Positions 26,687 to 35,422 of a stretch of DNA of 64,000 nt are shown one piece after another; position 1 is the stretch's first letter; the number at the start of each line of letters is the position of its first letter. Under the pieces are notes generated by a model. That model was not told the origin of the DNA. It saw only the letters and a list, made by a program, of their open reading frames with translations, and made no database searches. The DNA comes from Nitrospira sp. (lineage in GTDB: Bacteria; Nitrospirota; Nitrospiria; Nitrospirales; Nitrospiraceae): contig BQWY01000001.1 in the NCBI GenBank assembly GCA_036984305.1, positions 4,113,501-4,177,500 on the forward strand, written 5' to 3'. Both the position numbers and the translations under genes were made by a program.

Positions 26687-28471
26687 GTGACGACTCGCCC
26701 AAGTGGATCCTCAAACATTCGTTACACGGTGGAGGAATCGCCACCTCATCTGCTCGCGGCAGGCCTTGGGGTGCAGATTGTAGTGCTCATCATTGCGGGG
26801 ATTGTCCTGACGCCTATCGTGGTGTTGCGAGCAGCGGAAGCCGACCTGCAGCACGCATCCTGGGTCGTCTTTGCAGCGCTCTTGATCAGTGGCCTGACTA
26901 CAATGGTCCAGGCCAACCCTCTGGGCCGCATTGGGGCTGGCTACGTGCTGTTCATGGGGACCTCCGGCGCCTTTATTGCCGTCGGCACGACGGCGGTGAC
27001 AGACGGTGGGTTGCCGTTGCTGATGTCCCTGGTCGTCGTCTCGTCGCTGGTCCAGTTTTATTTTGCAGGACGATTGGGAACGATTCGCCGTATCGTCACG
27101 CCCACTGTCGGAGGAACTGTCATCATGCTCATCGCGGTGACGGTCTTTCCTATCGCGTTTGGCCTGTTAGGAAAGGTCCCGGATCTTGCCGAAGCCAATC
27201 CAAATTCGGCGCCAATCTGCGCTGCAGCCACGCTCGGCGTCATTGTCGGCATCTCGCTTTTCGGCGGGCGTGCCGTACGATTGTGGGCGCCTATTATTGG
27301 AGTCCTTGTCGGGTGCATCGTTGCCGGCATGTTCGGGCTGATGGATTTTTCCCGCGTGGCCTCACAGGCATGGATCGGCTTGCCGAATGCCTCGTGGCCA
27401 GGATTTGACCTCTCGTTCGACACCCGCTTCTGGGCCCTTCTCCCCGCCTTTGTCATTGTGACCCTCGTCGGAGCCATTGAAACGTACGGGGATGGCATCG
27501 CCATTCAGCGCGTGTCGCATCGCACTGAGCGGGCCGTTGATTTCCGTGCCGTCCAGGGCGCCGTTTATGCCGACGGGCTCGGCAACCTCTTGTCGGGGAT
27601 GGCCGGGACATTACCCAATACGACCTACTCGACGAGTATCTCAGTCGTCGATATCACCGGCGTGGCGGCACGTCGAGTGGCCCTGTATGCCGGTGCCTTC
27701 ATGGCACTCATGGCGTTCTCACCCAAACTCGCCAACCTCCTCCTTGCGGTCCCTGATCCAGTGGCTGGGGCCTATATTATCGTGTTGCTCATTCTGCTGT
27801 TCGGCCACGGCATCCGGCTCGTCGCCGAGAACGGTCTCTCCTATGAAAATGGCCTGGTAGTGGGTCTCGCTTTTTGGCTCGGTACCGGGTTTCACAATCA
27901 ACAGATCTTTCAGGAACTCCTGCCTCACTGGGGCCGTACCTTGCTGAACAACGGCATGACTTCCGGCGGCCTCCTCGCCGTGGGATTGATGCTGCTGGTC
28001 GCCGCACGTGATCGTGCACACGACCGATTGTCGGTGCAACTCGACGTGAAGGCAATCCCGATCGTCCACCAATTCATCGGTCGGTTCGCTACGGGGCTCG
28101 GGTGGGATCGAGCGGCGGTGGGACGCCTCGAACTGGTGACAGAGGAAGCGTTGCTCCACCTCATTGAGCGGCAGGGCACGGAGACCACGACGCAAAGAAA
28201 GATCCACCTCTCCGTGCGCTACGAGGCAGAAGTGGTGGAGCTGGAAATCATCGCGGGTCCGCAGCAGGCAAATATGGAAGATCTGATGAGGCTCTTGAAG
28301 AGCGGAGGAGCGCTTGTCGAGGACGATTTATCGCTTCGGCTACTGCGTGAACTTGCGCTAGAGATCAAGCACCAGCAATTCCATGGTATCGAATTTCTTC
28401 TCATCAAAGTCGACAGTCGTCCATTACACCAGACCGAGGACCAGTCGGACACGGCGCCAGCAGCACCATGA
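26687..28471 (+). CDS. NCS2-family permease fused to a degenerate RsbW-like ATPase domain
   Basis: 594 residues. Residues about 20-440 carry 12 or more membrane spans and NCS2 (nucleobase/ascorbate transporter) signatures: AIETYGDGIAIQRVSHR (near 263-279) and GTLPNTTYSTSISVVDITGVAARRV (near 307-331). At the second site the acidic or Gln residue common in UraA/XanQ is replaced (TTYSTS), so the substrate is open. Residues about 450-578 are cytoplasmic and resemble an anti-sigma HATPase (RsbW/COG2172): LELVTEEALLHLIERQG aligns with the N-box but His replaces the key Asn, and the DxGxG box is missing. ATP binding is therefore doubtful. It converges on STAS and PP2C genes, suggesting control by partner switching. 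The ORF starts at 26687; the ATG shows no strong ribosome binding site. Confidence 0.87.
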   Translation: MTTRPSGSSNIRYTVEESPPHLLAAGLGVQIVVLIIAGIVLTPIVVLRAAEADLQHASWVVFAALLISGLTTMVQANPLGRIGAGYVLFMGTSGAFIAVGTTAVTDGGLPLLMSLVVVSSLVQFYFAGRLGTIRRIVTPTVGGTVIMLIAVTVFPIAFGLLGKVPDLAEANPNSAPICAAATLGVIVGISLFGGRAVRLWAPIIGVLVGCIVAGMFGLMDFSRVASQAWIGLPNASWPGFDLSFDTRFWALLPAFVIVTLVGAIETYGDGIAIQRVSHRTERAVDFRAVQGAVYADGLGNLLSGMAGTLPNTTYSTSISVVDITGVAARRVALYAGAFMALMAFSPKLANLLLAVPDPVAGAYIIVLLILLFGHGIRLVAENGLSYENGLVVGLAFWLGTGFHNQQIFQELLPHWGRTLLNNGMTSGGLLAVGLMLLVAARDRAHDRLSVQLDVKAIPIVHQFIGRFATGLGWDRAAVGRLELVTEEALLHLIERQGTETTTQRKIHLSVRYEAEVVELEIIAGPQQANMEDLMRLLKSGGALVEDDLSLRLLRELALEIKHQQFHGIEFLLIKVDSRPLHQTEDQSDTAPAAP

Positions 28472-28503
28472 TGCCGTTGGAGACCCCGACTGAGGCCTTT
28501 GCC

Positions 28504-28842
28504 CTAGCCCGGCCTATGGCGTGTTGCTTCACCCACATTCCCGTAGATTGAGAAGAGAGATCTAAAGCCCGCGATTTCGAATACCTCCAGAATATGCGGC
28601 TGAAGGGTCGACAGCACAATGGTCCCCTGCGCACCCTTGAGCCGCTTGGCCGCCACAAGAAGCACACGAAGGCCTGTGCTGCTGATGTACTCCAATGCCT
28701 CTCCATCGACGACGAGGTGCCGTTCACCGGAATCAATTAATCGGCCCAAATGGGTGCCCAGGCTTTCTGCCGATTGTGAATCCAGCCGTCCCTGCACACG
28801 CACGACACTGACGTCCCCTATCTTGCGATCAATAATCTCCAT
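28504..28842 (-). CDS. STAS-domain anti-sigma factor antagonist
   Basis: 112 residues from the ATG at 28842; a GTG at 28857 is the alternative. It is a single SpoIIAA/RsbV-like STAS domain: VSVVRVQGRLDSQSAESL, then LEYISSTGLRVLLVAAKRL with the phosphorylatable Ser in the ISSTGL turn. In the family, the unphosphorylated form binds a HATPase anti-sigma partner. It lies downstream of the PP2C phosphatase gene with less than 30 bases between, so the two form an operon: the phosphatase would dephosphorylate this protein. It is convergent with the permease gene, 32 bases apart. Confidence 0.92.
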   Translation of the reverse strand: MEIIDRKIGDVSVVRVQGRLDSQSAESLGTHLGRLIDSGERHLVVDGEALEYISSTGLRVLLVAAKRLKGAQGTIVLSTLQPHILEVFEIAGFRSLFSIYGNVGEATRHRPG

Positions 28843-28869
28843 AGCCTCGTGCCTCACTGTGCCCGCCTT

Positions 28870-31032
28870 TCACCGGACACGTTTCATGAGCGTGACATAG
28901 TTCTTGCCGGCCTGACGGCGATAGGCCACCTCATCCATCATGGACCGGACCAGGTGAATGCCGAGGCCCCCAACGGGACGTTCTTCAATCGGGCTCGTCA
29001 GATCTGGGCTCGCCACCTCCAATGGATTGAACGGTTTCCCATCGTCCTCAATTTCGGCGTGAACGTGGTCGTTGACCACACTGAGGCGCACCACGATGTG
29101 ATGCTCCGCGTCATCGTCATAGCCATAGGCGATGGCGTTTGTAATCAGCTCTTCCAGCGCAAGATTGAGCGCGCGAAGGTGTGGAACGGCCATGTCGTGC
29201 TCGTCGGCGAATTGGTCCACTGCCTGTGCCAGACGACCCAGCTCCGGCAGCCGATTTTGCAAGGTGACGGTGAGAGAGGCAGAGGTCATCATCAGTGCCG
29301 GGCGTCGCCCATAGCGTAATACCAACATCGTGATGTCGTCAGCCTGCACGACATTTCCCGCGTATTGATTCACTTCGGTGATCACCGTCCGAACCAGGTC
29401 TCGGGCAGAAAGGCCGGCGTGTTGATGTAGAATGTCTTCCAAGCGCGGTGATGAAAACATGTGCCCACGTGCATCCATCGCTTCCGTGACACCGTCCGTA
29501 TAGAGAAACAATGTGTCTCCAGGTAGCATGGCAATGCCACTGGTAATATATGGCGCATCCTCCACGATACCGAGGGCCACCCCTTTTGAAGAATCCAGAG
29601 ACACGAGTTGGTGGTCGTGGAGTAGATACGGCACGTTATGGCCCGCACTGCTGTACTCAAACCAGCCCGTTCGAGTGTTCAGTATCCCATAGAATACCGT
29701 CACAAACATTGCCGACTCGTTATCCGGACACAGCAGATGATTGACGTGCTCCAGGCACGCAGAGACGCCTACATCCTTCAACGCCGTGGCCTTGATCAGC
29801 GAGCGGCTCACGGCCATAAAAATGGCGGCCGGCACTCCTTTGCCGGAAACGTCTGCAATAACGATCCCAAGTCTCTCCCGGTCGATCAGGAAGAAATCGT
29901 ACAAATCGCCGCCCATTTCCAGGGCCGGAATCGTTTCCGCATAGATTTCGAAGTCGTTCCGATCAGGAAATGGTGGAAACGTCCTGGGTAGGATCGACTT
30001 TTGAATATCACTGGCGATACGCAATTCGCTGCCCAGCCGTTCCTTCTCGGCCATGGTGCGGCGGAGCTCCTCCGTACGTTGCTCCACGCGTTGCTCCAAG
30101 AGGGCATTCGCATCCTGAAGCGCGGTCTGCTGACTCACGATCACCGATGCCATTTCAGAAAACGACTGGCGTAAATTCGCGACCTCATCGCCTGAGGATT
30201 GCACGCGCCGGGGTTGAGCGGGGACGTTCCCGAGCTGCCGTTCCGTGCCAAACGTGATCATTCGCTGGGACAACTCGACAAGGGGCCGGGAGACGATCCA
30301 ACGCGTGCTCACCGACACGATCCCGAACACGAGCAGGCAGAGCCCTAATCCGCCGCCTACCGTGAGCACCAAGTCACGTTGGCTTTCGGCGACATACCGA
30401 TCCATGGGGATGACGACTTCCAGACCACCCATGAGACCGTTGAGGTGAAAGTCACGCTTCGGACTGGCAGGGTGTGCATTGTGGCACGCCACGCACGACT
30501 GAGCGGAAGCCAGGTCGGCTAACAGGACCCGCATGACTGCCTGCCCTTGTACGGTGTCGGTACGGACAAACGGCGTGCCTGGGTCGCGCATCAGAGAGGC
30601 AAATCCGTCCCGTTCGAACTCATCCCGTGGTCCCTGTTCCTTGTTGATCGGCCAGGGACTAATGAGACGGGTCGTGTAACTATTCCCGCTCTGAGCGATC
30701 TCGTCTGATACCTCACGAACAAAGGTGGCCGGCAGTGGGAATCGGCCATGGACATCCCGGTAATCGGGCCCCATCGAAGCTCCCATGTCGGTAATCCGAG
30801 GGACCACGACAGAGGCATAGTATTTACGGTCCGCCATGATCTGATGTGCAATGCTCGTGGCTCGATGACTAAGCTTTTCCTGAAGTTTCTCGGCATTTCG
30901 AACGTGAACTTCCCACGCCGCGACGAGAGTCGTCCCGGCAATCAAGGGCACGGTCAGCATCACGAGCTTGAACCCAATCCGCCAATCTGAGGCCTTAGCT
31001 GTTACCGGGGAATGCATGACCCCAATACCCAT
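28870..31032 (-). CDS. Haem-type DUF3365 sensor / HAMP / PP2C phosphatase / HATPase protein
   Basis: 720 residues, inner membrane. Order: TM1 (about 20-40); periplasmic DUF3365 (Tll0287-like) domain with the c-type haem motif CVACH at 180-184 in the family context SCVACHNAHPASPKRDF; TM2 (about 220-242); HAMP; coiled coil (about 295-340); SpoIIE/RsbU PP2C domain with metal-binding acids in GGDLYDF (D376), DVSGKG (D394), TDG (D513) and DDITML (D566); C-terminal RsbW-like HATPase with intact N-box (LEELITNA, N632), EDDGKPFNP and GGLGIHL. It can in principle both phosphorylate and dephosphorylate the STAS protein next door. ATG 31032 is listed; ATG 31017 is possible. Confidence 0.92.
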   Translation of the reverse strand: MGIGVMHSPVTAKASDWRIGFKLVMLTVPLIAGTTLVAAWEVHVRNAEKLQEKLSHRATSIAHQIMADRKYYASVVVPRITDMGASMGPDYRDVHGRFPLPATFVREVSDEIAQSGNSYTTRLISPWPINKEQGPRDEFERDGFASLMRDPGTPFVRTDTVQGQAVMRVLLADLASAQSCVACHNAHPASPKRDFHLNGLMGGLEVVIPMDRYVAESQRDLVLTVGGGLGLCLLVFGIVSVSTRWIVSRPLVELSQRMITFGTERQLGNVPAQPRRVQSSGDEVANLRQSFSEMASVIVSQQTALQDANALLEQRVEQRTEELRRTMAEKERLGSELRIASDIQKSILPRTFPPFPDRNDFEIYAETIPALEMGGDLYDFFLIDRERLGIVIADVSGKGVPAAIFMAVSRSLIKATALKDVGVSACLEHVNHLLCPDNESAMFVTVFYGILNTRTGWFEYSSAGHNVPYLLHDHQLVSLDSSKGVALGIVEDAPYITSGIAMLPGDTLFLYTDGVTEAMDARGHMFSSPRLEDILHQHAGLSARDLVRTVITEVNQYAGNVVQADDITMLVLRYGRRPALMMTSASLTVTLQNRLPELGRLAQAVDQFADEHDMAVPHLRALNLALEELITNAIAYGYDDDAEHHIVVRLSVVNDHVHAEIEDDGKPFNPLEVASPDLTSPIEERPVGGLGIHLVRSMMDEVAYRRQAGKNYVTLMKRVR

Positions 31033-31156
31033 GGATGTTGCACGAGCGCTCCCTTAACGCTCGGTCGGGCTCCATTTGAATGTACCGCGCATAACTGCGG
31101 GGCGCAGGAAGCACAAGACACGCAGTTGTGTCATCGCCGACTCGCGCGCGTGAGGG

Positions 31157-31645
31157 TTAGAGGAAATGGTTGTCATGACGACGACAGAAGTCTTCCCACT
31201 CTGTATCGTCGAATCGACGGCCGGCAAATTTTTCAGCGAGTGCTTCGAAGTACGCCTCCCGCGGCGCGCCCGGTGCATAGAGAATTAGCATCGAGGCAGG
31301 CAAATCGGACTCGTTGCTAAATGCATGCACCCCTCCCTCGGGAACGAATAGAAAATCCCCATCCGTTGCGTCAATCCAACGCGCTCCGTTGAAGAGCCGC
31401 ACAGCCCCGGCCAGAACGAAAAACGATTCCGACATGGTCCTATGAAAATGCGCCTTTGGCCCCGGAGTGTGCGGTTCCGCATCCCATCTATGTAAGCCGA
31501 ACTGCCCGTGCGTAGATGCTCCCGTGGCCAGGTAGCGGACCACGGACCTGGGTCCGAGAGCCAGGTCCGGAGCCTGGTCGGCCGGACGGTATTTCGCGCT
31601 CACCTCACCACTGTCACCGAAGTAGTGTGGATCTGGATATGACAT
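31157..31645 (-). CDS. Cupin-domain protein
   Basis: 162 residues from the ATG at 31645, which has AAAAGGAG six bases upstream. Cupin motif 1 is seen as PKAHFHRTMSESFFVLAG (metal-type His and Glu) and motif 2 as DGDFLFVPEGGVHAFSNE. The family spans enzymes, binding proteins and regulators, so the role is unassigned. It is upstream of nothing in its direction for about 125 bases, then the PP2C gene starts on the same strand, so cotranscription is possible but not evident. Confidence 0.85.
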   Translation of the reverse strand: MSYPDPHYFGDSGEVSAKYRPADQAPDLALGPRSVVRYLATGASTHGQFGLHRWDAEPHTPGPKAHFHRTMSESFFVLAGAVRLFNGARWIDATDGDFLFVPEGGVHAFSNESDLPASMLILYAPGAPREAYFEALAEKFAGRRFDDTEWEDFCRRHDNHFL

Positions 31646-32064
31646 TTGTGACTCCTTTTCCAGTTCCGACCGTGACCGTGTTCCCTTCACGCAGCAGTCG
31701 TTCAGGAGGAGCACCTCACAAAAAAGGCGATTCTAGGAAGGGCCACTGCGTATATGCAAGCGAGCAACTCCCTCCTCATATGCATCACTCAATATCAAGG
31801 AGCCTAGAAAAGAGTACCCAGTCAACCGCTGTCCTAGACAAAGATAGAAATGAGTAGCGGCCACAAAGCTCTAGCTCCCCCCACACGATCCCCGTATGTC
31901 GAACCGAGCCATCCGCTCTGCAGGCTCCTGTCCGCACGGGAGCTGCCGTGCATCGGTCGAGCCAGGGTCCAGTCTGAGCTTCCGCTAGGGATTCCCCTTG
32001 TGACAGTTTGTACGACGTGTAGTATGAATTACGTCGTTCTGTCATGGGATCGAGAGGTCTTTCG
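31646..32064. other. Divergent intergenic region, about 420 bases
   Basis: Lies between the divergent cupin and cadherin-like genes. I find no supported gene: the open frames on either strand lack ribosome binding sites and family-like sequence. It presumably holds both promoters. Confidence 0.6.
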
Positions 32065-33945
32065 ATGGTCCGGCGCCAGTACACGCTCAACGTCTTCCTA
32101 TTCCTTTTGTCAGCCGCTGCCTTGTCGGCTTGCATACCCAATTCCGATGATGGATCAGGACCGAATCATGCGGCCGATTTGGCCAGTTTGAAGGTGTCTG
32201 AGGGAGCCCTCTCTCCTTCTTTTAATCCCGACACGACCACTTATGTCGTCACAGTTGGCAGTAGTGTGACCACCATACTGGTCACTGCGGCCGTGGCAGA
32301 CGCGAGGGCCTCGCTCAGAATCAATAACCAGCCCGCCGTCTCCGGGCAGCCCTTTGGCCCCATCATGGTGCAAGCGGGACTCAATCCTCCGATCACGATA
32401 TTGGTCGATGCTCCTGGGATTTCCAAGACGTATTCGCTCGTTGTGACACAGGGGGTGAACGCAAACTTGCAAAGTCTGGTCGTGTCTGCCGGCGGCCTCG
32501 CGCCCGCCTTTGACCCGCAGATCACCAACTATACCGTTGCGACGGGGCCGACAACGGATTCCACGACCGTCACGGCCGCTACCGCCGATACTGCTTCCAC
32601 GCTGACGATCAATGGGCAGGTGACAGGATCCGGGCAACCGTCGCAGTCCATTCCACTCGGACCGGGGTCCACCACGATACCGGTGGTCGTGACGTCCCTC
32701 CAGGGTCAACAGAAAGCCTACATCATTGTCATTACCCGGGCGGCAACGACGGCGCTCGCAGACCTGCAGGTTTCTGCAGGCGACCTTGCACCGGTGTTTG
32801 ATCCCAGACAGACCAGCTATTCGGTATCAACCGTGGCATCAAATGGGACGACAACCATCACAGCGACCGCGGCGGATCGTACCGCGACGATACAGATCAA
32901 CGGTCAGACCGCCGTGTCCGGACAACCGTTCGGCCCGGTTCCCCTCACCGAAGGCGCAAACACCTTTACGGTCAGCGTGAATGTCCCCTCAGTACCCGCC
33001 ACAACCTATACGGTGACGGTGACCCGGCAGCCATTGCCTTCGAATGCCGACTTGACCAGCTTGAGTGTATCGAGCGGTTCCCTCACACCGGCCTTCAGCC
33101 CTGGCACTACCAGTTACGTGGTGACTGTGGCCACCGCAGTTGACAGCATCACGGTGACCGCGACCGCACAGCAGGGATCCGCCATGGTCTTCGTCAATAA
33201 TCAGTCCCTCGGATCCGGCGGTACGTCATCCCCGATTCCGCTTGTTGTCGGCAGCAACATAGTCACTGTTGTGGTCACCGCCCCAAGCGGAGCGATGACG
33301 TCCTACACCATCACTGTCAACCGAGCGGCGCAAGCCTCCAGTAGCGTCGATCTGCAAAGCTTGACGATCTCTCCGGGGACCCTCTCCCCGCCGTTCCAAC
33401 CGAACACGGAAAGCTACAGCGCCACGGTGGAGACCAACGTGGCCTCGGTGAACGTCACCCCCACTCACCAATCTCAGAACACCCAAATGACCTTGAACGG
33501 CCAGGTAATTGCTTCGGGACAGACCGTCACCGTGCCCGTCGCAGTCGGAGCCAATACGATTACGATTGTGCTGACCGCTCCTGCAGGGAACACCCGCCAA
33601 TACACGGTCACGGTGACCCGTGCCTCGCCGGTCTCGAACAATGTCTCGCTCAGAAATTTGCAAATGGCGCCGGGAACGCTATCGCCGGCCTTCAGTCCAT
33701 CCATCACATTTTATTCCATGACCCTTCAGCAGCAGGTTTCGAACCTTCTCGTGATGCCGACGGCGCAAACGGGGAGCGCCACAATCACGGTGAACGGGCA
33801 GCCTGTGCAGTCGGGAGGATCTGTCACCGTTGGTCTCCTGAACGGCACCAACAGCATTGTCATCCACGTGAGTGCGCCGTCGGGTAACTCTCAAGACTAC
33901 AATATCATCGCGACTCGCGTCGGTCCTTCGACACTGCAAACGTAA
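32065..33945 (+). CDS. Lipoprotein of six cadherin-like beta-sandwich repeats
   Basis: 626 residues from the ATG at 32065 (GAGAGG seven bases upstream). A signal peptide ends in the lipobox LSAC. Then come six repeats of about 95-100 residues, each opening with a variant of L-x-S-L-x-V-S-x-G-x-L-x-P-x-F-x-P-x-T-x-x-Y, closing with TYTVTVTR-like strands. This is the pattern of the cadherin-like beta sandwich (Cadherin-like_b4) family. It has no enzyme domain. It probably sits on the outer membrane surface or in the periplasm as a binding or structural protein. Confidence 0.87.
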   Translation: MVRRQYTLNVFLFLLSAAALSACIPNSDDGSGPNHAADLASLKVSEGALSPSFNPDTTTYVVTVGSSVTTILVTAAVADARASLRINNQPAVSGQPFGPIMVQAGLNPPITILVDAPGISKTYSLVVTQGVNANLQSLVVSAGGLAPAFDPQITNYTVATGPTTDSTTVTAATADTASTLTINGQVTGSGQPSQSIPLGPGSTTIPVVVTSLQGQQKAYIIVITRAATTALADLQVSAGDLAPVFDPRQTSYSVSTVASNGTTTITATAADRTATIQINGQTAVSGQPFGPVPLTEGANTFTVSVNVPSVPATTYTVTVTRQPLPSNADLTSLSVSSGSLTPAFSPGTTSYVVTVATAVDSITVTATAQQGSAMVFVNNQSLGSGGTSSPIPLVVGSNIVTVVVTAPSGAMTSYTITVNRAAQASSSVDLQSLTISPGTLSPPFQPNTESYSATVETNVASVNVTPTHQSQNTQMTLNGQVIASGQTVTVPVAVGANTITIVLTAPAGNTRQYTVTVTRASPVSNNVSLRNLQMAPGTLSPAFSPSITFYSMTLQQQVSNLLVMPTAQTGSATITVNGQPVQSGGSVTVGLLNGTNSIVIHVSAPSGNSQDYNIIATRVGPSTLQT

Positions 33946-34172
33946 CCGCTCGGTGTATCTGACTCGCCTAGTATAGGAGGCGCGCACTCAGCCCTGTCTG
34001 ATTAGCGGAACCGAGCCACACAATGTTTCGTTCGCTTATCTCGGGCCAGGCACGCCGGGAGAATCAATTGTGGACGATCTCCGTGTCATGGGCTGCGGGC
34101 GGCAGTCGACGTATTGTGTGTTGCTCACAGCCGAAGGTCAGGGGGAAGAACGCGTCGGCAGACAGCCTTCAT

Positions 34173-34331
34173 TTAGTCCGCCGCGTCATCTCCTTTGTCA
34201 GGGAACGCGATGTTGAGTTGAAAGATGACGTCCCTGACCGCCTGCTCCTCTTCCTCGGACAGATTCTTCAGTTTAAGCAACTTTTCAGCCGCACGAATAT
34301 ATTCCTGAACACTCTTCCGAATGGTCGTCAT
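34173..34331 (-). CDS. 52-residue acidic small protein
   Basis: Starts at the ATG at 34331 with a strong GGAGG five bases upstream. The sequence is helical and highly charged (EYIRAAEKLLKLKNLSEEEEQ then a DKGDDAAD end). No family is recognised. It is on the same strand as the next small gene (34430-34675), about 100 bases apart. Confidence 0.65.
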   Translation of the reverse strand: MTTIRKSVQEYIRAAEKLLKLKNLSEEEEQAVRDVIFQLNIAFPDKGDDAAD

Positions 34332-34429
34332 CTGTCCCTCCTGAGAGAAAGCTTCAGGCACGAAGCGGCGGCACATTGGTGCGCATCCGTGTCGTACTCG
34401 TTGTTCATCTTCATCATGGCTGGCCGATA

Positions 34430-34675
34430 TTAGATCCGTGTACCGCAGAACTTCGCACGACCGAGGGAACTCGCGAGTATGAACCGTACTATCGGATGCG
34501 TTGAACCGCGGATTTGACTTTGCTCCAGTTTGACGTGAATGGCCTTGTTGTCCGCTTCGATTGCCTCAGTCAACAATGCGAGACCGGTGCTGAGATTCCA
34601 CAAGGCTGGATTCTCCTGAGGGTTCAAACTGTTGGCATTTTCAATGAAGCGGAGTTTGGCTTTGGCGTAGGACAT
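34430..34675 (-). CDS. 81-residue small protein, unknown function
   Basis: The ATG at 34675 is preceded by AAGGAGG at five bases. The product is mainly helical (FIENANSLNP, GLALLTEAIEADNKAIHVKLEQ) with no Cys and no membrane span. The strong ribosome binding site and orderly composition argue for a real gene. Same strand as the 52-residue gene downstream. Confidence 0.65.
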   Translation of the reverse strand: MSYAKAKLRFIENANSLNPQENPALWNLSTGLALLTEAIEADNKAIHVKLEQSQIRGSTHPIVRFILASSLGRAKFCGTRI

Positions 34676-35164
34676 GCGACCCTCCTTGGACGAGCCAGAT
34701 CCTGCATCATATCAGGACACCGGCCACCTCGAGCGCATGCTCGAGTGTATGACAGGGGCGAGACCCAGACCGACTGATACGAAGGCCTCAGCGCTTGGGA
34801 GGAAGATATTCACGCCCTCCCGGACGTGTGTGCGCCTGGTTCTCTATATCGCGAAGGCGGCCTGGGATTAGTCCGCTATAGATGCCCGAGAGCGGGGTAC
34901 GGTGGGAAAGAGTCGGCGAGTCAGGCTTTTGACATGACACTTCAAATCTCCCGGCGGAAGGCGCTCTTTCAAACCGAATATTCATAAGCTATCGAATTTA
35001 CTATAGTTTATAAGGTGTAGTTTTCTGAATCGTCCACTTCCTCACACTGACGCTCAATTAAGAAGTTCTAACTTGGACTTAATGGGGGCCTAATCTCTCG
35101 ACATTATGGTCTGAACTGTCATCGGGATTCATTGCTCCGATTATCTTCGTTGAAGGAGGACCTC
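34676..35164. other. Intergenic region, about 490 bases
   Basis: Separates two divergent small genes. It holds a hairpin at 34728-34745 and an AT-rich stretch near 34975-35030, unlike the GC-rich surroundings, that could carry promoters. The 65-codon open frame on the minus strand here has no ribosome binding site and is not called. Confidence 0.55.
34728..34745. repeat. Hairpin upstream of the 81-residue gene
   Basis: CTCGAGC (34728-34734) and GCTCGAG (34739-34745) form a perfect seven-pair stem with a four-base loop. It lies about 55 bases upstream of the small gene's start. It could be an operator or a 5' leader structure. Confidence 0.4.
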
Positions 35165-35335
35165 ATGACCTGTCGGAAGTGCAAGGGCTTAATGATCGAG
35201 GAATATCGGGCGGATTTTACGCCGGAAACGAACGTGTGGCGTTGTATTAATTGCGGAATGATCACCGATCCGCTGATCGCACAAAATCGTCGGTTGCAGG
35301 AACAACATCGCGATTTGGTCGGCAAGGCGGCTTGA
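35165..35335 (+). CDS. 56-residue zinc-ribbon protein
   Basis: The ATG at 35165 has GGAGG five bases upstream. Two knuckles, CRKCKG near the start and CINCG near residue 32, form a four-cysteine zinc ribbon, followed by a charged helix (RRLQEQHRDLV). Similar tiny ribbons are often nucleic-acid or protein-binding accessory factors; no specific function is visible. Confidence 0.75.
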   Translation: MTCRKCKGLMIEEYRADFTPETNVWRCINCGMITDPLIAQNRRLQEQHRDLVGKAA

Positions 35336-35422
35336 TCGGAAATCGATGGAGCCCCGTGCGCCGCTCCGTCCCAGTCGGCGCAGCGCACGAAGCCCATCGG
35401 TATGTGGATGTCGCGCGCGAGG

